DNA of 8,160 nt from Flavobacteriales bacterium UBA2426. GTDB taxonomy: Bacteria > Bacteroidota > Bacteroidia > Flavobacteriales_F > PHOS-HE28. This document shows positions 1 to 5,387 of this stretch, piece after piece (positions within the stretch are counted from its first letter, which is position 1; every line of letters starts with the position of its first letter). The stretch covers positions 18,945-27,104 of the forward strand of contig DDRC01000178.1 in the NCBI GenBank assembly GCA_002342985.1. The letters run 5' to 3'. A model generated the notes under the pieces. The model was given only the letters and a program-made list of their open reading frames with translations, searched no databases and was not told where the DNA came from. Both the position numbers and the translations under genes were made by a program.

Positions 1-56
1 GTGCCACGGAGGGCTCGGACGGGCCGGATGGGCATTCCGTGCGCCTTGGGCATGGC

Positions 57-935
57 TCAGTAGTCGCCCAAGGTCTCCTCCAACTGGCCCAATGCGCTCT
101 TCAATTGGGCATCGTTGGGGGCGATGCCATGCCATGCATGGCTGTTCATCATGAAGTCCACGCCTTGGCCCATCTCCGTGCGCATGAGGATCATGATGGG
201 CTTGCCCTTGCCCGTCATGCCCTTGGCGGTGCTCAGCACGCCGAGGAGCGAGGCCATGTCGTTGCCGTTGGTCTCCAGCACCTGCCACCCGAAGGCCTCC
301 CATTTCGCACGGAGGTTGCCCAAGGGCAGCACGTCATCCACATCGCCGTCAATCTGGCGGCCGTTGTAGTCGACCGTGCTGATCAGGTTGTCCACGCCTT
401 TGGCAGCGGCATACATGGCGGCTTCCCAGATCTGCCCTTCCTGCAACTCACCGTCGCCATGCAGGCTGTAGACGAGCGTGGAGTCGCCGTTCAGTCGCTT
501 TGCGAGGGCCGCCCCGATGGCTACGCTCAACCCCTGGCCCAGCGATCCGCTGGCCATGCGCACTCCCGGCAGTCCCTCATGGGTGGTCGGGTGCCCCTGC
601 AGGCGCGTATTGATCCGCCGGAAGGTGGCCAGTTCCGCAATGGGGAAATACCCGCTGCGGGCCAGCACGCTGTACCACGCTGGACTGATATGCCCGTTGC
701 TCAGGAAGAAGAGATCCTGTCCGTGGCCATCCATGTCCCAATTCGCCGGATCGTGCCGAAGCACTTGGAAGTAAAGGGCTGTGAGGTAATCCGCACAGCC
801 CAGTGACCCACCCGGGTGGCCGCTCTGGGCGGCATGCACTTGGCGGACGATGTCGCGCCTGACCTGGCTGGCGATGCGCTGAAGTTCTGATACCGAGGGC
901 TTGGCCGTGGCGGCCGGGAATGGGGAATCGGTCAT
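57..935 (-). CDS. Transketolase, N-terminal (thiamine-diphosphate-binding) subunit
   Basis: The 292-residue product is the N-terminal half of transketolase, the cytosolic enzyme that moves two-carbon ketol units in the non-oxidative pentose phosphate pathway. Visible family motifs are SGHPGG (38-43), SNGH (79-82), the thiamine diphosphate/metal motif beginning GDGE (160-163) with its distal VDYNG (188-192, Asn191), and a closing segment with MGQG (255-258) and WHG (268-270). The length is normal for a split-type subunit, so this is not a truncation of the roughly 650-residue fused enzyme. The ATG start sits 16 bases downstream of a perfect Bacteroidota -7 box. The C-terminal half should follow on the minus strand beyond base 1. 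The 56 bases left in the window contain an ATG (complement of 51-53) opening a frame that runs off the edge, but its first 17 codons do not resemble the usual start of the C-half. The family call is very secure. Confidence 0.96.
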   Translation of the reverse strand: MTDSPFPAATAKPSVSELQRIASQVRRDIVRQVHAAQSGHPGGSLGCADYLTALYFQVLRHDPANWDMDGHGQDLFFLSNGHISPAWYSVLARSGYFPIAELATFRRINTRLQGHPTTHEGLPGVRMASGSLGQGLSVAIGAALAKRLNGDSTLVYSLHGDGELQEGQIWEAAMYAAAKGVDNLISTVDYNGRQIDGDVDDVLPLGNLRAKWEAFGWQVLETNGNDMASLLGVLSTAKGMTGKGKPIMILMRTEMGQGVDFMMNSHAWHGIAPNDAQLKSALGQLEETLGDY

Positions 936-951
936 GCCGGAAGCGGATGGT

Positions 952-959
952 CAAAGGTA
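952..959 (-). promoter_or_regulatory. Bacteroidota -7 promoter element for transketolase
   Basis: The minus strand reads TACCTTTG, a full match to the TAnnTTTG element recognised by the Bacteroidota primary sigma factor. It ends 16 bases before the transketolase ATG, which implies a leader of roughly 10 nucleotides. No TTG-type -33 element is visible at the usual distance, so the assignment rests on the -7 box and its position. Confidence 0.6.
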
Positions 960-986
960 GACGGCCTGCCGGGCAGCCCCCGGAGC

Positions 987-995
987 TGTGGATAA
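987..995 (-). promoter_or_regulatory. Possible DnaA box
   Basis: The minus strand reads TTATCCACA, the exact consensus DnaA-binding 9-mer. It lies about 28 bases upstream of the transketolase -7 box. An exact match by chance in a window this size on either strand is expected about 0.06 times. There is no cluster of boxes, no AT-rich unwinding element and no dnaA or dnaN nearby, so it is not an origin. A regulatory or titration site, or chance, remain the options. Confidence 0.3.
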
Positions 996-1130
996 CTGCT
1001 GAAAAAGGGCATCGGGGATGGCGCGCCGCCCAGGTCCGAACGTTCCGGCACTTTCCAGGCAACGTGCGGCAGGGGTGGACCTGTCTTGGGGCTATCCGGT
1101 GCTTCTGGTTTTGGACCGGTTCGTCATGAG

Positions 1131-1163
1131 GAGCGGGGGCCTTGGGGGTCCCCGCTCTGCTTT
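1131..1163 (+). terminator. Strong hairpin, probable rho-independent terminator
   Basis: The arms GAGCGGGG (1131-1138) and CCCCGCTC (1150-1157) pair perfectly. The stem continues inward through a G-U pair (1139 with 1149) and two C-G pairs (1140-1141 with 1147-1148), leaving a 5-nt loop (1142-1146), so it has 11 pairs in all. The sequence after it is TGCTTTCTCT, a modest pyrimidine/T tract on the plus strand only. No plus-strand gene is recognisable upstream, because the flanking genes diverge. It may terminate a small RNA, be a copy of a dispersed palindromic repeat, or shield the DinB gene from upstream transcription. Confidence 0.4.
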
Positions 1164-1235
1164 CTCTACCCATCGACCCAAGCCGGCCCAGTGAGGGAGC
1201 AATCGGGCATCCACTGCATGTCATGGGACTGTCAT

Positions 1236-1242
1236 TACCTTG
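1236..1242 (+). promoter_or_regulatory. Weak -7-like box before the DinB-family gene
   Basis: TACCTTG resembles TAnnTTTG but is one T short. It ends 27 bases before the chosen ATG. It is listed because most other genes in the window have such an element at a similar distance; by itself it would not stand. Confidence 0.2.
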
Positions 1243-1269
1243 AACCCGGCGCACCAGAGCGCCTCAGGG

Positions 1270-1803
1270 ATGCGTCTCCACGGCATGCAGTTGATTCCAT
1301 GGGACCAGCGCCAGTTGGCGTATGGCCGCGGGTTGGAGGACCTGCCCCTGCTGCTCGAGCGCATGCGCGGAACACCGGCACGGCTTGCCTCGCTGATCCG
1401 CCATCACCCACTTGAGCGGCTCCTGTTGCGCCGGCAGGGCAACTGGAGCGCCATGGAGCATATCGCCCATCTGCTGCTGCTCGACCAGCGCCTGCAGGCT
1501 CGGGTGGATGATTTCGTGAGCCGCCGGCCCACGCTCTGCACGATCGACTTGGGCGATCAAGCCGAGTGCCTGGCCCAGCAAAGGCACCGTGCCCCCGGCG
1601 ATCTGCTGGAGGAGTTCCGTCTCTCCCGCATGCTGCTGGTGAACCGGTACTGGGACATGGATGAGGCCGCCTTGCGCCACCAAGCCCAGCACCCGTGCCG
1701 CGGCATCCGCATGAGCCCGGCCGATATGGCGCTTTACGTGGCTGAGCACGACGACCACCACCTGGTGCGCATCCGCGGGCTCTTGGGGGCCTTCCCCGAT
1801 TGA
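1270..1803 (+). CDS. DinB-superfamily protein (four-helix, probable metal-binding)
   Basis: The 177-residue product fits the DinB/DinB_2 superfamily, cytosolic four-helix-bundle proteins that usually bind a divalent metal through three histidines. Characterised relatives include thiol-dependent S-transferases (the bacillithiol and mycothiol types), but most members have no known substrate. The family pattern is visible: NWSAMEHIAHL (58-68), giving ligand His67 in helix 2, and AEHDDHH (158-164), giving His160 and His164 as the HxxxH pair. ATG 1270 is chosen over an in-frame TTG at 1240, whose extra residues look unstructured; ATG 1285 (residue 6) is also possible. The next gene starts 85 bases downstream on the same strand. 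The family is fairly sure and the substrate unknown. Confidence 0.85.
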   Translation: MRLHGMQLIPWDQRQLAYGRGLEDLPLLLERMRGTPARLASLIRHHPLERLLLRRQGNWSAMEHIAHLLLLDQRLQARVDDFVSRRPTLCTIDLGDQAECLAQQRHRAPGDLLEEFRLSRMLLVNRYWDMDEAALRHQAQHPCRGIRMSPADMALYVAEHDDHHLVRIRGLLGAFPD

Positions 1804-1805
1804 CG

Positions 1806-1824
1806 CGGTTGTTGATCGGTTGTT
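1806..1824 (+). repeat. 8-base tandem direct repeat CGGTTGTT
   Basis: CGGTTGTT occurs at 1806-1813 and again at 1817-1824, separated by GAT, an 11-base period close to one helical turn. It lies between the DinB-gene stop and the probable promoter of the next gene. It could be a small operator for a protein binding one face of the helix, or chance. Confidence 0.2.
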
Positions 1825-1855
1825 AAGGCCGCCGGACGGGCCGAGCAGGTGCCGC

Positions 1856-1863
1856 TATCTTCG
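1856..1863 (+). promoter_or_regulatory. -7-like promoter element for the BT_3928-family gene
   Basis: TATCTTCG matches TAnnTTTG except for C at position 7, and ends 25 bases before the ATG at 1889. No -33 element is evident. The same one-base variant appears upstream of the lipoprotein gene (7637-7644, minus strand), which hints that it is a tolerated form in this genome. Confidence 0.45.
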
Positions 1864-1888
1864 GCGCCGCCCCAAAACGGCCTATTGC

Positions 1889-3241
1889 ATGCGCGCCTTG
1901 GTACTGCTATCACGCCTCATCGTCGGGTCCTTGTTCATCGTCAGCGGCCTCATCAAGGCCAACGATCCGCTGGGATTCTCCTACAAGCTGGAGGAGTACT
2001 TCGCCGAGAGCGCGCTCAACCTACCCTTCCTGGAGCCTTATGCGCTGACCCTGGCCGTCCTGGCCTGCCTTGCGGAAGTGGTGCTGGGCTTCGCTGTCCT
2101 GTTCGGCGGAAGGCTCCGGCTCGCCGCCGTGGCCCTCTTCGTCCTCACCGTCTTCTTCGGCTGGCTCACCCTCTACACCGCCACATGCGACCCGCAGGCC
2201 ACCTACACGGTGGTCGTGAATGGGGTGACCGAGGAGCGGAGCGTTACCTGCGTCACGGATTGCGGCTGCTTCGGCGATGCCATGAAGGGCAGCATCGGCC
2301 GCAGCCTCACCCCTTGGGAGAGCTTCTACAAGGATGCCATCCTCTTCGTGTTCATCCTTCCCATCCTCGCCTACGCCTTCCGGCGCAAGGAGACGGCCTG
2401 GAACAGCAGGATTGATGACCTGATCCTCCTTCCCGGGGGATTGCTGCTGGTGGCGGTCTGGAGCTGGATCTTCACTTGGTGGGGGCCGGTCTGGTTCACG
2501 CTGGCCGGCTTCCTGGGCTATGCGGTCATCAAGCGCGGCATGCAAGGCGTGCGCGCCGAATGGATCACCGCTGCATGGGTGTCCCTCATCACGCTGGCCT
2601 TCACCGGCTGGTGCTACACCCACCTGCCCGTGCGTGACTACCGTCCATACGCGGTGGGGAAGAGCATCCTTCAGCAGATGCAGGAGGCCAAGCCTCCAGT
2701 GAACAAGGTTTTCCTGAGCTACCGCAACACCGCCACCGGCGAAGTGAAGGAATACGACACCAGCGGACCCTACCCGTGGGACGACCCCGCCTATGAGCTC
2801 GTTGAGAACAGCAACCGCGTGGTGGAAGTGGAGCCGGGCATCCAATCGCAGGTGCAGGACTTCCGGCTCACGGACCGCGATGACTACGACCTTACCGCGG
2901 ATGTGCTCAATGAGCCATCGCCGATCCTGCTGGTCACCGCCTACAACCTGCGGAAGACGGACACGGGCAACATGGCTGCCATCGCCCGGTTGGCACAGGA
3001 GGCGCAGGCGGCCGGATGGTACGTGTATGGCATCACCACCAACAGCTGGGAGGAGGTGGAGGAGTTCCGCCACGCGCATCAGCTGCCCTTCGAATTCGTG
3101 CGGTGCGATGAGAAGGTGATCAAGACCATGGTGCGCGCCAACCCCGGGGTGATGGTGCTCCAGAACGGCGGCGTGAAGGGCATCTGGCACGGCAATCATG
3201 CACCCACCCTGACCGAGGCCCAGGCGGTGCTGAGTCGTTGA
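1889..3241 (+). CDS. BT_3928-family DoxX/MauE-like membrane protein with thioredoxin-like tail
   Basis: The 450-residue inner-membrane protein matches the BT_3928-type family that often sits beside tpiA in Bacteroidota. About seven hydrophobic segments are seen, near 5-23, 50-72, 78-97, 148-165, 178-195, 198-214 and 226-243. The first four form a DoxX/MauE-like unit. It carries the conserved cysteine cluster C121-x3-C125-G-C127-FGD, plus Cys100 in the same extramembrane loop. The remaining 200 or so residues are soluble. Their end (about 343-450) resembles a thioredoxin fold, with a predicted strand-helix-strand, CDEKVIKTMVRANPG (406-420) and MVLQNGGVKGIW (422-433), but no CxxC active site. 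ATG 1889 is preferred over an upstream in-frame start at 1820, which adds an Arg/Pro-rich stretch before the first membrane helix. The role is unproven; redox or disulfide handling is an inference from the cysteines and the fold. Confidence 0.85.
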   Translation: MRALVLLSRLIVGSLFIVSGLIKANDPLGFSYKLEEYFAESALNLPFLEPYALTLAVLACLAEVVLGFAVLFGGRLRLAAVALFVLTVFFGWLTLYTATCDPQATYTVVVNGVTEERSVTCVTDCGCFGDAMKGSIGRSLTPWESFYKDAILFVFILPILAYAFRRKETAWNSRIDDLILLPGGLLLVAVWSWIFTWWGPVWFTLAGFLGYAVIKRGMQGVRAEWITAAWVSLITLAFTGWCYTHLPVRDYRPYAVGKSILQQMQEAKPPVNKVFLSYRNTATGEVKEYDTSGPYPWDDPAYELVENSNRVVEVEPGIQSQVQDFRLTDRDDYDLTADVLNEPSPILLVTAYNLRKTDTGNMAAIARLAQEAQAAGWYVYGITTNSWEEVEEFRHAHQLPFEFVRCDEKVIKTMVRANPGVMVLQNGGVKGIWHGNHAPTLTEAQAVLSR

Positions 3242-3246
3242 CCGGG

Positions 3247-3300
3247 CTGAAGCCAGGGCCTTTCGTAACCGGTACCCATCTTTGCCTCGCCCGGCTTCAG
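3247..3300. repeat. Long imperfect inverted repeat around the tpiA promoter
   Basis: CTGAAGCC (3247-3254) pairs with GGCTTCAG (3293-3300). After a single unpaired A at 3255, GGGC (3256-3259) pairs with GCCC (3289-3292). This gives 12 pairs around a 29-nt loop that contains the GGTACC palindrome (3271-3276) and the -7-like box. It fills most of the gap between the BT_3928-family stop and the tpiA start. No T tract follows, so it is a poor rho-independent terminator. It could be an operator dyad, or an RNA structure in transcripts reading through from upstream. Confidence 0.4.
3277..3284 (+). promoter_or_regulatory. -7-like promoter element for tpiA
   Basis: CATCTTTG matches seven of the eight TAnnTTTG positions (the first T is C) and ends 34 bases before the tpiA ATG. 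A start a few bases downstream would fall at the right arm of the surrounding inverted repeat, so mRNA from this promoter would lack the left arm. Confidence 0.4.
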
Positions 3301-3318
3301 TTCCGCCGGCCCCCACGC

Positions 3319-4083
3319 ATGCGCACCATCGTTGCCGGAAACTGGAAGATGAATACCGACCGGGACAGCGCCGCGGCGCTGCTCGCGGCCATGGTGGAGG
3401 CATCGGATGCCTTCCCGCGCCATGTGGACGCCATCGTGGCCCCTCCGTTCCCTTTCCTGGAGATGGCCGTTCGTCTGTGCGCCGGCACACGCATCGCCGT
3501 GGCGGCGCAGAATTGCCATCAGGCGGACAAGGGGGCATTCACCGGTGAGGTGAGCGCCGCTATGCTCCGCAGCCTGGGGGTGCAGGCCTGCATCGTAGGC
3601 CACAGCGAGCGGCGCCAGTACTTCGGGGAGTCCGATGCCTTGATCGCGGAAAAGGTGCGGGCGCTGCTGGCGGCAGGCATCACGCCCATCCTTTGCTGCG
3701 GTGAGCGGAGGGAGGAGCGCGAGAGCGGCCGCCATTTCGACGTGGTGACAGAACAGCTGAAGGGGGCCTTGGATGGTCTCGATGAGGCCCTTACGGCGCG
3801 ATTGATCATCGCCTATGAGCCGGTTTGGGCGATCGGCACAGGGCTCACGGCCACCAAGGAGCAGGCGCAGGAAATGCACGCACGCATCAGGGCGCTGCTG
3901 CGCACGCATGCCCCCACCGCGGCGGAGGCCTTGCCGCTGCTCTATGGCGGCAGCTGCAACCCGGCCAATGCCGAGGGCATCTTCGGGCAGCCCGACGTGA
4001 ATGGGGGGCTCATCGGCGGCGCCTCGCTCGATGCCGGCCAATTCACGGAGCTGGTCGGCATCGCGGGCCGGTGCAAGCCCTAG
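3319..4083 (+). CDS. tpiA: Triose-phosphate isomerase
   Basis: This cytosolic enzyme interconverts dihydroxyacetone phosphate and glyceraldehyde 3-phosphate in glycolysis and gluconeogenesis. The 254-residue length is standard and the catalytic residues fall at the classical numbers: Asn8 and Lys10 in GNWKMN (7-12), electrophile His95 in VGHSERR (93-99) and base Glu167 in AYEPVWAIGTG (165-175), which runs into the phosphate-closing loop 6. The phosphate-binding segments YGGSCNPAN (209-217) and NGGLIGGASL (228-237) are intact; Cys213 replaces the more usual Val. ATG 3319 is chosen because MRTIVAGNWK is the family start; an in-frame TTG at 3238 would overlap the upstream gene. The upstream BT_3928-family gene is its habitual neighbour in Bacteroidota. 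The aminotransferase gene begins 35 bases after the stop, so co-transcription is plausible. Confidence 0.98.
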   Translation: MRTIVAGNWKMNTDRDSAAALLAAMVEASDAFPRHVDAIVAPPFPFLEMAVRLCAGTRIAVAAQNCHQADKGAFTGEVSAAMLRSLGVQACIVGHSERRQYFGESDALIAEKVRALLAAGITPILCCGERREERESGRHFDVVTEQLKGALDGLDEALTARLIIAYEPVWAIGTGLTATKEQAQEMHARIRALLRTHAPTAAEALPLLYGGSCNPANAEGIFGQPDVNGGLIGGASLDAGQFTELVGIAGRCKP

Positions 4084-4088
4084 TTTAG
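4081..4088 (+). promoter_or_regulatory. Weak -7-like box overlapping the tpiA stop
   Basis: TAGTTTAG matches seven of eight positions of TAnnTTTG, but its first three bases are the tpiA stop codon. If used, transcription would begin near 4094, leaving a leader of about 25 nt before ATG 4119. The match could be incidental. Confidence 0.25.
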
Positions 4089-4118
4089 CCCGCAATGCCA
4101 CCCATCGGCGATGACCGT

Positions 4119-5345
4119 ATGATCCCCTTCTCACCGCCGCGCATCGACGACCGCACCGTGAAGGCGGTAGAGGAGGCCCTGCGCAGCGGCTGGATCACCA
4201 CGGGGCCGCGCACCAAGGAGTTCGAGCGGCAGCTGGCCGCGTATTGCGGCGTGGAACGTGTGCTGGCGCTCAACAGCTGGACGAACGCCTGCGAGCTCGT
4301 GCTGCGCTGGTATGGCATCGGCCCCGGCGACGAGGTCATCGTGCCGGCCTATACCTATTGCGCCACCGCCAACATCGTGATGCACGTGGGCGCAAAGCCG
4401 GTGCTGGTGGACGTGCTGGATGACTTCACCATCGACCCGGAAGCCGTGCGGAAGGCCATCACCCATCGCACCAAGTGCATCATTCCGGTGGATATCGGAG
4501 GCCTGCCTGCGCAAGTGGGCCGCATCATGCGGATCGCAGAGGAGGCCTGCGGGCTCTTCACGCCCAAGGTGAACCTGCGCGTGGATGGAACCAACCCCCA
4601 GATGCGCTTGGGGCGGGCGCTGGTGCTGGCAGACGCAGCGCATTCCTTCGGGGCGCGCATCGCCGGCCAGCCGGTGGGCGGCCAGGCGGACATCACCGGC
4701 TTCAGCTTCCATGCCGTGAAGAACCTGACCACGGCCGAGGGCGGAGCGCTGGCCTTTCACCTGCCTGAGCCCTTCAGCAACGAGGAACTCTATCGGTACT
4801 TCAATGTCCTGAGCCTGCATGGCCAGAGCAAGGATGCCCTGGCCAAGAATCAACCCGGCGCGTGGCGCTACGATGTGGAGTTCCCGGGCTACAAATGCAA
4901 CATGACCGACCTTCAGGCGGCCATCGGCCTGGTGGAGCTGGAGCGGTACGATGGCGAGACCCTGCCCAGGCGGAAGGCCATCTGCGCGCGGTACCACGCC
5001 GCCTTCGCGGGTGACGGGCGCTTCGTGGCCCCGGTGCTCGCCGATGGGGATCGCGAGGGTAGCTATCACCTCTACATGCTCCGCATCGCAATGGCCTCCG
5101 AGGAGCAGCGCGATGCCACCATCGCGGCCATCGCCAAGCGCGGGGTGAGCGTGAATGTCCACTTCATCCCCCTGCCGCTGCTGAGTTTCTACAAGGGCCA
5201 AGGCTACCTCATCGGCGATTTCCCGAGCACCTATCGGCAGTATAGCCGCGAGATCAGCCTGCCGGTGTACTTCGACCTCTCGGACGATCAGGTGGACGAG
5301 GTGGTGAAGGCGGTGAAGGAGTCGGTGCAGGAGGTGATGGGCTGA
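4119..5345 (+). CDS. DegT/DnrJ/EryC1/StrS-family PLP aminotransferase (probable Kdo8N step)
   Basis: The 408-residue fold-type I PLP enzyme belongs to the sugar aminotransferase family, which converts a keto- or aldehydo-sugar to an amino-sugar, generally with glutamate as donor. The opening MIPFSPPRIDD (1-11), SGWITTGPRTKEFE (23-36), the PLP-phosphate region NSWTNACEL (52-60), ADAAHSFGA (171-179, Asp172 facing the pyridine nitrogen) and HAVKNLTTAEGG (198-209, Schiff-base Lys201) are all present. An extra stretch around 141-166 separates the usual beta strand from the Asp motif. ATG 4119 is chosen over ATG 4095 because MIPFSPP is the typical start of this subgroup. kdnB follows 42 bases later. 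Given that partner, the likely substrate is 8-oxo-Kdo, giving Kdo8N. The symbol kdnA is withheld because the sequence does not look like Shewanella KdnA as I recall it. Another LPS or capsule amino-sugar is the alternative. Confidence 0.9.
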   Translation: MIPFSPPRIDDRTVKAVEEALRSGWITTGPRTKEFERQLAAYCGVERVLALNSWTNACELVLRWYGIGPGDEVIVPAYTYCATANIVMHVGAKPVLVDVLDDFTIDPEAVRKAITHRTKCIIPVDIGGLPAQVGRIMRIAEEACGLFTPKVNLRVDGTNPQMRLGRALVLADAAHSFGARIAGQPVGGQADITGFSFHAVKNLTTAEGGALAFHLPEPFSNEELYRYFNVLSLHGQSKDALAKNQPGAWRYDVEFPGYKCNMTDLQAAIGLVELERYDGETLPRRKAICARYHAAFAGDGRFVAPVLADGDREGSYHLYMLRIAMASEEQRDATIAAIAKRGVSVNVHFIPLPLLSFYKGQGYLIGDFPSTYRQYSREISLPVYFDLSDDQVDEVVKAVKESVQEVMG

Positions 5346-5360
5346 GCAGGCCGGGGTGCG

Positions 5361-5368
5361 TTCCTTTG
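5361..5368 (+). promoter_or_regulatory. -7-like promoter element for kdnB
   Basis: TTCCTTTG matches TAnnTTTG except for T at position 2 and ends 19 bases before the kdnB ATG. It may give kdnB its own promoter besides read-through from the aminotransferase gene. Confidence 0.35.
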
Positions 5369-5386
5369 CAGGCAGCTACTCCTGCA
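5367..5386 (+). repeat. 6-base inverted repeat abutting the kdnB start
   Basis: TGCAGG (5367-5372) and CCTGCA (5381-5386) form a perfect 6-pair stem with an 8-nt loop, ending one base before the ATG at 5388. In an mRNA reading through from the aminotransferase gene it could mask the translation start. A transcript starting inside the gap would lack the left arm. Confidence 0.25.
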
Positions 5387-5387
5387 C

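Larger units (their letters stand above)
936..1269. other. Divergent intergenic region with promoter, DnaA-box match and hairpin
   Basis: This 334-base stretch separates the divergent transketolase and DinB-family genes. It holds the transketolase -7 box (952-959), a short GC dyad (969-973 with 979-983), a perfect DnaA-box 9-mer (987-995), an 8-base palindrome GAACGTTC (1038-1045), a long terminator-like hairpin (1131-1157) and a weak -7-like box before the DinB gene (1236-1242). Short open frames cross it, for example 920-1129 plus and 1086-1415 plus. They are rich in Trp, Arg and Gly, overlap real genes antisense or out of frame, and resemble no protein I know. I see no convincing protein gene here; a small RNA ending at the hairpin is possible. 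Confidence 0.6.

Noticed and set aside
39..806. 255-codon open frame on the plus strand
   Set aside because: It is antisense to the transketolase gene and lacks family features.
987..995. Replication origin at the DnaA box
   Set aside because: There is one box only, no AT-rich stretch, and no dnaA, dnaN or other origin-linked genes.
1020..1027. Palindrome GGCGCGCC as an operator
   Set aside because: An 8-base GC palindrome is expected by chance in DNA of this composition, and nothing around it supports a role.
920..1129. 69-codon plus-strand frame ending one base before the orphan hairpin
   Set aside because: The position is tempting, but it begins antisense inside transketolase, is full of Trp, Arg and Gly, and has no promoter of its own. 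Coding potential is not supported.
2021..3538. 505-codon open frame on the minus strand
   Set aside because: It lies antisense to the BT_3928-family gene and tpiA. Its product is rich in His, Arg, Gly and Pro with no family resemblance, as expected of an antisense shadow in GC-rich DNA.
3196..4134. 312-codon open frame on the minus strand
   Set aside because: It is antisense to tpiA, with low-complexity Arg/Gly/His content.
4131..5201. 356-codon open frame on the minus strand
   Set aside because: It is antisense to the aminotransferase, which has all its PLP motifs, and shows no recognisable domain.
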